From the NCBI GenBank assembly GCA_026770025.1, contig JAMXDE010000005.1, forward strand, positions 3,348,001 through 3,412,000: a stretch of 64,000 nt of DNA, written 5' to 3'. This DNA is from Craspedostauros australis (taxonomy: Eukaryota; Bacillariophyta; Bacillariophyceae; Mastogloiales; Achnanthaceae). Below the pieces are notes generated by a model, which worked only from the letters and a program-made list of their open reading frames with translations, was not told the origin of the DNA and did no database searches. This document shows positions 13,382 to 24,051 of this stretch, piece by piece (positions within the stretch are counted from its first letter, which is position 1; every line of letters begins with the position of its first letter). A program made the translations under genes and the position numbers.

Positions 13382-16183
13382 TCACTCAATCTTGACGACC
13401 TTGCCCTTGTTTGCGCTGGGTGCTGCGATCCATTGCCACACCTCTCGCTGCTTGCCCTCGAGGATCTTGATGGTCTTGCGCACGCGGTTGTCGCACTTAA
13501 TGTCAGTGACGACGTGTGGCCAGATCTGGTAGTTGAGCTCGTTGCGGGACTTTCTCGAATTGGGATGCATCGTCATGGCGATCTCGTCGCGGATGTGGAG
13601 GACGACGTGAGACTGCGACGGGTCCTCCATCAAGCGCTCGTAGCTAAATTGACGTGCTTCGGCGACCGCTCTCATGACGGATTTGCGCTTCCGATGCTGT
13701 TCTTGTCGCCTGTAGACAAAGAGGACGGCAATGAGACCAATGAGGCTGCCCAATGGGTAGGCCTGCAATCCGACCAAAGAGAACTTGGCAATGGCGATGA
13801 TCATGGAGATGATGCCAGTGCCGGCGAACGCCATGAGCTGCTTCAGGGCGTTGCTGAGACGGCACCCGACCGGGTACTGCACTCCGTGATTTTCAGGCAA
13901 TCCCACAAAGGCTCCGTCGTCAAAATACTCGATGACGAAGTCCTCGTCGAGCAACCCGCGCTCCAGCGTCCATTCTCCAAGAACTCCAGGCTTCGCGGTT
14001 TGCAGATCGGCGTAGGGGAAGACGGGCAGGGTCTCGGATGGTGCGGAACCGCACTGATCTTCGATGGTCCATTCCTCGAGGATGCCGCGGATGACGCCGA
14101 TCGTGTCGTTAGTGGACTTGGTTGGGAGGCAGCGCGTTCCATCCTCCGAGACTTCGAAGTTGGAGCTGCTGCACGCAATGAGTTTGCCGCCTTCGCAGAC
14201 TCCGCCAACCGGACATGCTACGCCGTCTCCTTCCGGACAGGCAACAGCCTCCACAGCTTCTTCACCTTCTATCTCCTCACCATCTTCGCTTTGTGACGAT
14301 GTCAGCATGTGCAAATGAGAATTTAGGAAGCAGGGCGCGACATCTGTTGTTGTCGTGGTGAGGATCGGCGCAAAATCGATGAGGGTGAATGCGCAAATCA
14401 CGGCAACGAGAGCGATCGTGATGAGGATGGGGAAACGAGCAAAGCGCGACGCCACCGATGGCTGCGCCTCCAAGATCCCGCCATCATGATGCATGAGAAT
14501 GTCTTGATGGCTTGCGATGCTGTCCGGATCCACCATGATGGGCTCCTCGTCAAAGTCGACGTAGTCATCCTGATTGGCGTTGTTTGGTTCGGACGAAAAT
14601 GCTTCGGGCGGAGGCGCCGTGAATGGCAGAGGTTGTCCCTTGAGAGCCGCGGCACAGTTCGCCATGACCTGCTGGCTGATTTGCTTTTCGAGTGCCATGG
14701 TTGGCGGAGGTGGCATTGCTTCGTCATCGTCGTCGTCGTCGTCATCATCTTCAAGACCGTCGTCAAATTGACCCTGTGTGAGGATGTGATTGTTGTTCAG
14801 TGCGTTGTTCATTGCGGCGACCGCGCCATTGTGCATCATCATGTTACTGGGTTGATTGATGGCGATGGCCGCGTTGGTTTGATGATCATCATCGTCGTCA
14901 TCATCGTCGTCGTCCAGCATGTTACCTGTGGATCGTGGAAGCTGGCGCAACGCGGCCGAAGCAGTGCGAGTGAGTCCAGTCGGTGGCATCGCGGCTGTGT
15001 CGTCGTCATCTTGATTTGCGTTGTTTTGCGTAGTGATGTGAGTTGATGGTACGCCGGTGGCAGTCATCAAGGTTGCAATGCTGTGCTGGGATGGTGTGTT
15101 AACCGCAGGCACGACCGCGGTGGAGGATGCCAACATGGCTCCAGATTGGACCTGCTGCATGGTGGAGGCGACAGTAGCAGCGCTGAATGCGACAGGTTGC
15201 GATGCTGGAATGGCCTGCGCGACTGGTTGGTGTGGCAGCGTTCCCTGGTACACGACAGCAACGGGCTGCTGCTGAGGCACCGCCCATGTTCCCATCGCCG
15301 GCGTTGCTGAACTCGGTTGTGCGACTGGCTGCAGTGGCGCTTGCATTGGCGAGTAAAATTGCGGATTTGCGATCTGCACTCCTGGCACCGGATTGGCTTG
15401 TGCTGCGGGTTGCGGCGTGGCCTGTGCTGGGGCAACGGGCGAGCTGGCTGGTAATGGCTGCACCAGGGTCCCCATCGCTTCTCTGACTGTCTGTTCCGCT
15501 TGGGCTTCTGCCGGTGACGCAACTGGAACAGGCGGATCTTCTCTCTCCACCAACGACTGCGGCGCTGGCTGCGGCTTTTCTGCTTCGACAATGGACTTCT
15601 GCGGGGTGGGCTTCGATCTGCCCTTGCCGCGCTGCTTGTCTCCCCACTGCTTGGCTCTGAGACGAGCCTCCTCCATCTGCTTCCTGCGCGAGCTGCGTGT
15701 GGCAGTGGCGGACTTGGGCACCTGCTTGATGGACGGAGTGACCTGACCTGCAGGCTGCACGCGTCGTCGCTTCACGCGCTCCTGGGGAGTGGTTGCGGTG
15801 GGAGATGAAGCAGCAGCAGCCGGTGATTCACTGTTGTTAGCAGCGCTTGCAGTGTCCGTGGTGTTTGCGTTTGCGATGGCTGTAGCCGTGGCTGTTGGTT
15901 TGGCTGCGCTCTTCTTTGCTGCCACCTTGGTCACAGGCGGGGACTTGGCAGCAGCGACTGGAGCAGCGCCGCTCTTCCGTCGTTGCCGTGCGGCCTCCGT
16001 CTTCTCCTTGTCCTTCTGCATGGCCTGCTTGGCCCTCAGCATGGCCTCCTTGCGCGTGATCTTCTTGGATCGCGTGGTGCGGGTTGTCGATGACGACGAA
16101 GACCTGGTGGACACCGTCCTGGCGTCATCCTTGCCGTCCTCCTCGCCCATCTTCGAGACTTCGCTTGCTTTGCGTTTCGGCAT
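13382..16183 (-). CDS. Inner nuclear membrane protein, MAN1/Src1 C-terminal (MSC) type
   Basis: Single-exon ORF of 933 residues starting MPKRKASEV. The N-terminal ~580 residues are low complexity: basic Lys/Arg clusters that could serve as nuclear localisation signals, Pro/Gln/Ala-rich stretches and poly-Asp runs. Transmembrane segment 1 is near residues 584-608 and segment 2 near 784-828. Between them lies a Cys-bearing luminal region (CPEGDGVACPVGGVC, then paired Cys). The C-terminal ~100 residues, with IKCDNRVRKTIKILEG and a closing WQW, match the winged-helix part of the Man1-Src1p-C-terminal domain. This is the layout of Heh/Src1/MAN1 proteins of the inner nuclear membrane, which tether chromatin and help recruit ESCRT-III. 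No LEM or SAP-like fold was recognised at the N-terminus. The assignment rests on topology plus the C-terminal motif. Confidence 0.8.
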   Translation of the reverse strand: MPKRKASEVSKMGEEDGKDDARTVSTRSSSSSTTRTTRSKKITRKEAMLRAKQAMQKDKEKTEAARQRRKSGAAPVAAAKSPPVTKVAAKKSAAKPTATATAIANANTTDTASAANNSESPAAAASSPTATTPQERVKRRRVQPAGQVTPSIKQVPKSATATRSSRRKQMEEARLRAKQWGDKQRGKGRSKPTPQKSIVEAEKPQPAPQSLVEREDPPVPVASPAEAQAEQTVREAMGTLVQPLPASSPVAPAQATPQPAAQANPVPGVQIANPQFYSPMQAPLQPVAQPSSATPAMGTWAVPQQQPVAVVYQGTLPHQPVAQAIPASQPVAFSAATVASTMQQVQSGAMLASSTAVVPAVNTPSQHSIATLMTATGVPSTHITTQNNANQDDDDTAAMPPTGLTRTASAALRQLPRSTGNMLDDDDDDDDDDHQTNAAIAINQPSNMMMHNGAVAAMNNALNNNHILTQGQFDDGLEDDDDDDDDDEAMPPPPTMALEKQISQQVMANCAAALKGQPLPFTAPPPEAFSSEPNNANQDDYVDFDEEPIMVDPDSIASHQDILMHHDGGILEAQPSVASRFARFPILITIALVAVICAFTLIDFAPILTTTTTDVAPCFLNSHLHMLTSSQSEDGEEIEGEEAVEAVACPEGDGVACPVGGVCEGGKLIACSSSNFEVSEDGTRCLPTKSTNDTIGVIRGILEEWTIEDQCGSAPSETLPVFPYADLQTAKPGVLGEWTLERGLLDEDFVIEYFDDGAFVGLPENHGVQYPVGCRLSNALKQLMAFAGTGIISMIIAIAKFSLVGLQAYPLGSLIGLIAVLFVYRRQEQHRKRKSVMRAVAEARQFSYERLMEDPSQSHVVLHIRDEIAMTMHPNSRKSRNELNYQIWPHVVTDIKCDNRVRKTIKILEGKQREVWQWIAAPSANKGKVVKIE

Positions 16184-17243
16184 GATTATGATGCGTCAAG
16201 GTTGGAGAGGGTTGGAGAGAGTGGAAGATGGAGAGGGAAGGGAGTTGCCACGTTCGTTGCTTGATTCGGAAGTTGGCGATTGATGACTTGCGATCTGCGA
16301 CAGCCGTTGGATGAGGAGGTGGAAGGAACACAGCGAAGCGGAATGAACTATTGTGCCAATTGGAGTTTGAATGTTAAAACTTCGAGCCAGGATGTCTGAG
16401 AGTGATGATTCGTTGTGTCGTTCCGCAGTCCTGGATGCTGTGCTGTGTCTGCGAGGATGTTTCCTTGGCGTGTTTGTGTCGTGTCGTCTTGCTGTCTTGC
16501 TGTCTTGTGTTTGTCGCTGTTGCCGTTGTGTTTTGCCTGGTTGTCGCTGTCATCGTTCTTGTTGCCGTTGTGCACATCCATGTGTGCTGTTTCCGTTGAT
16601 TCTGTGTTTGAAACGAGGGTTTGCTCGTGTGGTTGCAACTTTTGCACGCGTGTGTCGCAAGAGACATGAGGCAAAGGTGAATGAACGGACCACATGTCTG
16701 CCTGTCGTCCGCATCGTTTCTGTGCATTCATTTGATTCGGACGACGAGTTGCTTCTATTTCCAAACGTGAGACTCTCAAACGTGTGTCCGATCTCGATTC
16801 GGGATTGGCATCCTGCACACGATCGACTTCCACTTCCAGGTCGTGGATGATTGCGTTCGCCACAAGATTGGTTGTTGGATGGCGAAGTAACCGTGACAAC
16901 ACACAAGAGAGAGTTCGTGGAGACCATCTTGCGCGAGATTGGAAACAAGATGGCGAGCGGGATGGCGGATGAGACACTCATCCACGATGACGACTGGCAA
17001 CCGTACCAACGACCAACACCTATGGCAATGATAATGACCATGACAACGATGATTCGCCTCCCAAGGAGTCCATCGCCGAAGCAGCACAATCATCCTTCTC
17101 TCGTTACTATCATTACACCAAAGATGGATTGCGCTCCTGTTCCCTTTTCGATTCATCGTGCCAACAAGCCAGGTGTCTGCATGGAAGATTTGTGGTGTGG
17201 TTCAGTGCGAACCACACAGAGCTTGGCCGTCGTGTAACCGCGA
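16184..17243. other. Spacer upstream of the nuclear-membrane gene
   Basis: Contains the 5' flank of the MSC-type gene. A plus-strand stretch at 16851-16990 reads as an amphipathic peptide (FVETILREIGNKMASGMADE) and could be an exon, but flanking stops and lack of a splice partner leave it unsupported. Opposite-strand ORFs overlap it. Confidence 0.35.
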
Positions 17244-18293
17244 TCAGTATTTCATCAGCTGCCTGATCTCCAAGTTGGCGATGGTTGGTTGACGGTCGAT
17301 GAAGTCGGTGATGCCGTTGCCACCTCTGCATGAAGCAGCAGCGAGTTCATGGTTGCATGATGCAGCTCGTCACGCGACGGCGGGTTGGATTGACACGGTC
17401 TTTGTTGCCCACTTGGCGCGGCGCAACCTGAGGAGAGAGTGGTTCGCAGAGGCGGAGCAGATCATCGTGGAGCGCTCCTGCGGTGCTGCAACGTGATCTG
17501 CTGCAGAGTGAGAACTGGAGACAAAAGGAGAGCGCAGAAAATCGACAAGAAATGTGGGGATCAGCGCTCCGATCTGGATGCGGCACTCGCTGGAACCAAG
17601 AGAGACCTTTGCCGGCATGGTCAATGGCAGGGGCCTGTAAAGCACCGATGGAATTAGAGTGGGTGTGACTTGCCGCGAGAGGTGACGACACATCTGGCAT
17701 CTGCCAAAGATATCGTCTGCCTTCCGCTGCGGTATCCCAATGAGTTCAGCTTCCAGCATGCAAGGACATGTTGCGATCATGGATGCGGTGGATCTTTGGC
17801 ACAACTCTTCTTGATACTCCAAGTATTCTACGAATCTCCATTGGTTCCCTTTGTTCCTGTTGTTGCGGATGGCAGAAGTGGAGGTCAGATTAGATCAGTC
17901 TTCATGAACGCGGTCATGATGGAGTTGCACCCTCTCTTTCGTTGGTTGGGGGGTGGTGCTCCCTGGTGGATGGCGTGCGATGGGATGCAATCGCAGTCCC
18001 TGCCTTTCGCTGATCTCCTCCCGAAGATGAAACACTGTCACAAATTGAACAACGCCGTAGTCAAGGATAACCCTGTCACAGAGCAAGCGTCACAGAGAAC
18101 GTGAAAGTAGAATAAAGTTCGAATGTAGTAGCGGAAAGAGTGGGCCACATGTCAGGTTAAGCGACGAGACGATCGTCACTGATTCAGAAGCACAGTCAAG
18201 ACAAGTGTCAGCCTTTGTTAAATGTGGAATCGATGACCTCACCTTCTCAAAGTGGCCACGTGGCGCAACAACCAAGCCTTGCATACTTTTCAT
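17244..18293 (-). pseudogene. Possible degraded or unresolved multi-exon gene
   Basis: One minus-strand frame is protein-like from about 17857 down to the TGA at 17246-17244. It includes WRFVEYLEYQEELCQRSTA and the C-terminus GNGITDFIDRQPTIANLEIR, followed by QLMKY. It is broken once by an in-frame TGA at 17372-17370. A CAACAG acceptor-like site precedes the first part. Upstream pieces (VILDYGVVQFVTVFHLREE near 18050; MQGLVVAPRGHFEK at 18284-18243 followed by GTGAGG) could be earlier exons, but I could not join all frames. The family is not recognised. It may be a pseudogene, a gene with a readthrough TGA, or partly chance. Confidence 0.35.
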
Positions 18294-19415
18294 TGGTCAG
18301 TACAGGTACAGCGAAAACAATAGTTGGGACTGAATGATACAAAGGACTTGACTCGTGTGGCACCGGGAGGACATCTGCGCCTACAGAGAAGCAGCTCCTA
18401 GACACTTATGCTGTTGAAGTACAGTTTAATGCTCGTGGAACGATAGGGATGGCACTTTCTGGTACCTTCGGTGAATGTCGATTCGAAGAGGACTGAATTT
18501 GGAAGAGGCCGGTTCAATGTACGAGAATTAACCGCCGTTTCTCCCAACCCCACGCAGACAAGGCTGAACATTGAAGTGACAACGGACTTATTCCACGCAA
18601 CGTCGCTTGGTCGTACGTTTTGGGCGTTGGATCACCCGCTGTGTGTGTGGAATTGGCGCGTTCACTTTGATTGTGTGGAATTGGCGCGTGCACAGACATG
18701 CACCATCATGGCGTGACGCAGAGTCACAAAGGCGACGTCGTTGTCCGTCGCTCGTGGATACGCGCCGCGCTGTTTTTGGCCTGCGTCACATTGTTTTTGG
18801 CAGTGACCGTGGTGTGTAGAGGAAGAATGAATCAGCGCAGACACCGCAGAAGCGTTGGGAGAGGGCAGTTTCTGCCACGTAAGAGGTTTTGCGACAATAC
18901 GAACGGGGCGAAGAAGGCCGAAGACAGAGTTGTGGAAAGTCATCGTGGAGAGTGAAGGCAGCACCACGATTCGCGGACTTTACCTCCAATGCCGCGGTTT
19001 GCACTTGGCGCGGTATTAGTACCCACGTTGTAGAAGTAGAAGTGGAAGTAGAATGGTGCAGAGATGTGCCCATCGCACAATTTCACGCACAACCACAGCC
19101 CGTGCACGAACGCACGCATCGAACGGTGAACAGCAAAGACCGCAACGCAAAGGCACAAAAACACACACACGAATCCAAACAACCCAAAAGAAGAGGCGAT
19201 ACGACCGGCCCAACCAAGAACCACTGACACAGAACAAGAGGAGACAGCTCCTTCCTGATCACAAACAAAACGATTCCATTCTTGTGGTGTGGCTGGGAAC
19301 TATCTTCCTCCACCTGACAACCTTGCGACCTGACTCTGATGGTACATACAGTTGCTAACATCAACACAACCGCAATCAAGCAATTAGCTGCAATAGTTGG
19401 AAGAGGTGGAGCAAG
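18294..19415. other. Spacer upstream of the first ankyrin-type gene
   Basis: No supported gene. The right end is the 5' flank of the plus-strand ankyrin-type gene. Overlapping short ORFs on both strands lack domains. Confidence 0.5.
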
Positions 19416-21942
19416 ATGACCATGCACAGAAGACAGTCGGCGAACACGAAGTCCCCGCGCATGGCGCGCAACAGGACCCTGGCAATCACGCTTGGCACCA
19501 GCATGCGCAGCAAGATGTCGCTGATGTCGACCATGGAGGACGATGACATTGCATCTACGATGGACGATTCGATGATGGATTCCGTGATGGACTCGCCGCC
19601 TCCTCCCATCAAGGTGGCCGCTGTTGCGTCTGTGGCCATCATCTCTCCGCCCATGGTGGCGCCACCCACGAGAGTGCCGTCGAAGGCTGCTCCATCGAAG
19701 GCCACTCCACCAAAGGCCTCTCGGTCGAAGGTCGTTCAATCGAAGGCCGCGCAACCCATTCCGGTTTCTCCAGCACCCAAATCGACTTCAGCTTCAGCAT
19801 CAGCTTCGGTCTCGGCTTCAGATTCTTCGAGTGTGAGGAAGGAGAGGAAAGAGACGAAGGAGAGCATACACAGCAAGACTGTGGACATGTTCACCATCAA
19901 GTCACCGCAGCCGGCACCATTCTCTCGGGACACGTTCACCATCAAGGCACCAAAGCAGAGGACGCGCGCCACCATCGTCAAGTCGGAGTCCGTCATCTCC
20001 ATGGAACAAGACCAGCAGCAGCAACAACGGCAACAACGGCAGCAACGGCAACAGCCCAGACGACAACCATCTAAGAACATGTCGATATCGTCGTCTGGTT
20101 CCAAGTCCAAGCGATCGCAATCTCGAACTGCCACGGCATCCACAGCACCAGCAAGAGTGGCACCAGCATCCACAACACCACCTGCGCAGAACCAACCGCG
20201 TATCCCGGAAGCCCTGCAGCAGATCTTCCTCGCGGCTGCGCAGGGCCAAGTCATCAATGAACCACCGAAGGACAAGAGCGCCTGGAAGCTGTTTCGAAGA
20301 GGAGGCAAGGCCAACAATCGCAACTCCAGTGCAAACACCAATGCGAAACGCGCAACGACTTCCACTTCCAACAAAGACGACGACAACAATAGCAATAGCA
20401 ACAGCAAGCCCATGCGAGGCAACCCATTCCGACGATTGACCAGATTGGCGGCAAAGGTATCGAAGCACTCCAGAAAGCGACACTCCAGACACAAGCAATC
20501 GCAGAAGAAGCAGCAGAAGCAAGGCCATCGACACCAACCGATGCAGACGCACATGGAGGTACCGAATGAAGACGAAGAGCCGGAACCACCGCAGGTGGTG
20601 GAAGAGGAGGAGCCGCAGCAACCGCATCGCGCGGAATCCTTCCTCAAGGTGCCTCAGAAGAGCGCGCTCAAGAGGCGAGGGTCCAAACGAAACGTAAGTG
20701 CCATGCACGCTACCCAATGTTCGTGTGTTGCATTGTGCTGTGTTGCTGTGTGCTGTGTCAGACTCTCTCATACTTCGCACACACCATCATACTCGTACAT
20801 ATCACTCACCGCCATGCTGCAATTCCAACTCCATCCACACTCTTGCTCACGCACTTGTTCATACACTTGCGACGGCCAATCCCAATGCAACAACGACAAT
20901 GACGACATCACAGATCAAGGACAAGATCAGAAGGCGGAACCCGCAGGAGTACCTCAATGACTTGCTCGAGGAACGAGGCTATTCCAGCAACACATACCTC
21001 AGCCTCAGCACCGCCTACCACTGCGATCCCAGCGAGATACAACAGGCCAGCTACGGCAGCAAGGTGGTGCAGGCAGCGCACCAGCAAGACGTCGCCCTTC
21101 TCGGCGATCTATTCGACGCGGGCCTGTCGCCCAACCCGTGCAACGTGTTCGGAGAATCGCTCATCCACATGGTGTGCAGACGCGGTTGCTACAAGGTGCT
21201 CAAGTTCATGCTCAGCTACGGCAGCACCATCCAAACGACGGACGAAGTCGGCAGAACGCCACTTCACGAGGCATGTTGGAGCGTGGAGCCCAACTTTCAA
21301 CTCATCCGTCTCATCCTCGACAAGGACATCGCCCTCCTGCGTGTCGGCGATGGTCGCGGCGTCACGCCCCTGTCCTACGTGGCCAAGAAGTCATGGGTCA
21401 AGTGGATCGAGTTCATCGACTCCGTGCAGGACGACTACTGGCCACGTCGTGACCCCATCGAGGATGGCATCGAACCGCCACCCAAGCTCGCCACCATGAA
21501 GCCCAACAGCGTGCAGGTGCCGGACCCGGACGTGGAGCGCACCCTCGACGTGGTCGCCAAGATCGCGTCCGGGGCGCTGGACCTCAACGATCCGTGGATC
21601 ACGCAGTACTTCTACGAGGACGATGGCACGCTGTCATCGTCCGATGGCGAGGAGGACGAAACGATCTGCTCCGAGATGTTCGGAGAATCCGACAGCGACT
21701 CGGACTCCGACTACGATGATGATGATGATGACTTTGACAACGACAGTTCGGACATTAGCGAGAGCGACAACATCTCGCAGATGCTGGAACGCTACGACAG
21801 ATCGAAGAAGAAGAAGATGAGCGCAGTGAGCTGGCCCAACAACGAGCGCAGCAACTCGCGTGGAAGCACGGCAGTCATGTCCAGCTTTTCCATGGTCGTC
21901 GATCGCACTCCCTCTCAACGGTCCCTGCTCATGGTGGACTAG
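19416..21942 (+). CDS. Ankyrin-repeat-type protein A with long basic N-terminus (2 exons)
   Basis: Exon 1 (19416-20693) ends CGAAAC|GTAAGT and exon 2 (20914-21942) follows CACAG. Both boundaries are phase 0, giving 768 residues. Exon 1 encodes 426 low-complexity residues: Ser/Pro/Ala repeats, a Gln-Arg tract and Lys/Arg-rich clusters, probably nuclear or nucleic-acid associated. Exon 2 holds the ankyrin-like core: LLEERGYSS, then QQASYGSKVVQAAHQQDVA, GLSPNPCNVFGESLIHMVCR, GRTPLHEACW and GRGVTPLSY, about three to four repeats. An acidic Asp/Ser tail and a Lys cluster follow. Ankyrin repeats bind partner proteins; no enzymatic role is implied. Its paralogue lies 4 kb downstream with the intron at the same place. 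The start is the first ATG of the frame; later in-frame Met codons are possible. Confidence 0.8.
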
Positions 21943-22319
21943 CTAGACACACAGACAGGCACATACATGCACACACACAGAAGGAAGTGGAGAAGTATAG
22001 AGTAACATAACGCCACCCTATAGAAGCTTCAACTGGTGCACAGAATGGAGTTGATCAATATCACGCATGATAGTCCCCAGCGTTGCTACTGTCGCCGACG
22101 AGTGTCTACGTCGTGATCGTATCGGTGACATCATCGAGGTAGAAGAGCCATGCAAGTGACCGAGGAACATTAGATGCCTTGTCAGGGAGTACCTGGTTCT
22201 CAGACGATCTTCGCAATCATAGTGCAGCAAATCAGAGCATGTCATGCAAGGAATGGAGCGCCCGCTTCTGTCAATGCATAGGTACATCCATACATGCGGA
22301 CGATCTACTATTACTGTCA

Positions 22320-22322
<3 letters not shown>

Positions 22323-22354
<32 letters not shown>
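22323..22354. repeat. (CT)16 microsatellite
   Basis: Perfect dinucleotide run of about 32 bp between two plus-strand genes. Confidence 0.95.
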
Positions 22355-22356
<2 letters not shown>

Positions 22357-22900
22357 ACCACGACAAGTATACGTACGAGTATTGGACCAAGCGCTCAGCT
22401 CATGGAACGTGAGGAACATTGATTCGATCTGTCTGAGCACAGAACAAGAGGATGGACTTGAACGTGTGGAGAATGTGAGAGTTCCAAGGACAAATGCGCC
22501 GCCGTCATGATCCATACCTTCAATAATGGTGTCACAAGGGTCGGCGTCTTATCCATCCATCCGTACGAATTGGATCATGCTCTTCAAGAGCGGCGATGGA
22601 GTATGGTAATACTACATGAGTACGATCAGGTGTATTTGGAGAAGAACTTGTTGGGTTGTGTTCAGAGAGAGAGAGAATTGTGACCTGATGCGGAGAATCT
22701 GGAACGTGTTCTGGCGGGAATGATGCCAATCTGCTTCAACAGACGTCATCATCAACAAGGCGCGGAATTTGGCTTCGTCGCGGTGGGAGAACGTTCGTCA
22801 TTTGCTTGGTACCCGCATGCATCATCCCATCCCATCACACCGCACCACATCACATCAGACCGGACCGACGCAGGGCAGTAGCCACCATCTGCCTCCAAGC

Positions 22901-22940
22901 AACCAACCAACCAACCAACCAACCAACCAACCAACCAACA
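22901..22940. repeat. (AACC)10 tetranucleotide repeat
   Basis: About ten perfect units, 100 bp upstream of the NAA40-like start codon, so possibly in its promoter or 5' UTR. Confidence 0.95.
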
Positions 22941-23037
22941 AGAGAGAGGAAGCAGGGACACCAAGGATAACAAGCTGAAGAGTTACTGAGGCCAACAAGA
23001 GCAACTACAGAACACAGGCATTGGCCACCACATCATC

Positions 23038-24051
23038 ATGAAGCGGAGACGAAGGAATGATGATCATGTTGGTGGTAATGCTGATGGCGCTGATGCTGAC
23101 GATGGCGTCAGTGGGGGCGCTCCATCTCCAGGCAGTACCAATGACAATGACAATGTCGATGAAGGTGATGGGAGACGAGGACCATTGCACCATCGCCCAG
23201 ATCAGAAGAGACGAAGCGGACCGGATGTGAGAGATACGCCCAACCAAACGAATGATGCAAACAATGATGTCAAACAATATGCACATGAAGCCTCCTCATC
23301 GCAGGCTGATTCCATCGGTTTCTCGTTCCCCATTACGACAACAAAGGGCAATGGCGACACGGCGATGATGACGATGATCCATGCGGTGTACCACGAGAGC
23401 ATCTCGCACAGCTCTTCTGCTTTGGATCGATGCATGCGGCTGTTTCAGGACAACATGTCTTCCATGTACGAACACAGCTCGTGGGGATTGGATGTCGATA
23501 ACAAACGAGCAGAACTCGCTCATGAAGATGCCAAGTACTTGATGGTGCATGCTGTTCCTGGCCATCGCAGAACGAGTGGTCCTGATGACGGATCCATCGA
23601 TGCATCTCTAGGCAAAAGCAACGACAATAACACCAGCACCAGCACAAGCACAGAAACTGGTGAATTCGTTGGCTTCTGCCACTTCCGGTTGGAACCAGAG
23701 GACGACGACGATCGCCGCAATTCGGAGACGGTGCTATACATCTACGAACTCCAGTTATCCTCCCAGTTCCAGGGCAATCGCATCGGGCAACGCATCATGG
23801 AGCATCTGGAGACCGTCGTTGCGAAGAACGTGTTTGGCGTCAACAAGCTCATGCTCACCGTGTTCCAGCACAATCCGTCGGCCGTGCGCTTTTACAAGCA
23901 GAAGCTGGGATACAGCGTGCACTATCGTGGCGATGATTACGAAATCCTTAGCAAGACCATCAACGCCCCGCGATGTAAACGGCGCCGACATCTGCAACGG
24001 CAAGATACGAACGAATCAAAGTCAGCATCATCGAACTGCGTGTTGAATTAG
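23038..24051 (+). CDS. NAA40: N-alpha-acetyltransferase, NAA40/NatD-like (GNAT)
   Basis: Single-exon ORF of 337 residues. After ~90 disordered, acidic and basic residues comes a GNAT fold. It shows LYIYELQLSSQFQGNRIGQR (motif A, acetyl-CoA pyrophosphate loop, about residues 236-255), KLMLTVFQHNPSAVRFYKQK (motif B) and the closing YEILSK typical of NatD enzymes. NatD acetylates the N-terminal serine of histones H4 and H2A after Met removal. The order of motifs, the MLTVF-N-A-FY string and the YEILSK end are what separate NAA40 from other GNATs. A Ser/Thr/Asn-rich insert (GKSNDNNTSTSTST) interrupts the domain before the FVGFCHFRLE strand, and the C-terminus carries a basic KRRRH cluster. Substrate is inferred from family, not shown. 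Confidence 0.82.
   Translation: MKRRRRNDDHVGGNADGADADDGVSGGAPSPGSTNDNDNVDEGDGRRGPLHHRPDQKRRSGPDVRDTPNQTNDANNDVKQYAHEASSSQADSIGFSFPITTTKGNGDTAMMTMIHAVYHESISHSSSALDRCMRLFQDNMSSMYEHSSWGLDVDNKRAELAHEDAKYLMVHAVPGHRRTSGPDDGSIDASLGKSNDNNTSTSTSTETGEFVGFCHFRLEPEDDDDRRNSETVLYIYELQLSSQFQGNRIGQRIMEHLETVVAKNVFGVNKLMLTVFQHNPSAVRFYKQKLGYSVHYRGDDYEILSKTINAPRCKRRRHLQRQDTNESKSASSNCVLN

Larger units (their letters stand above)
21943..23037. other. Spacer between ankyrin gene A and the NAA40-like gene
   Basis: Contains a (CT)n tract at 22323-22354 and an (AACC)10 tract at 22901-22940. No supported coding sequence. ORFs here mostly translate the repeats. Confidence 0.55.

Noticed and set aside
22901-22940. (AACC)10 as a telomeric or interstitial telomere repeat
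   Set aside because: The unit is not a telomeric repeat type (TTAGGG-like) and is flanked by genes; it is a simple tetranucleotide tract.
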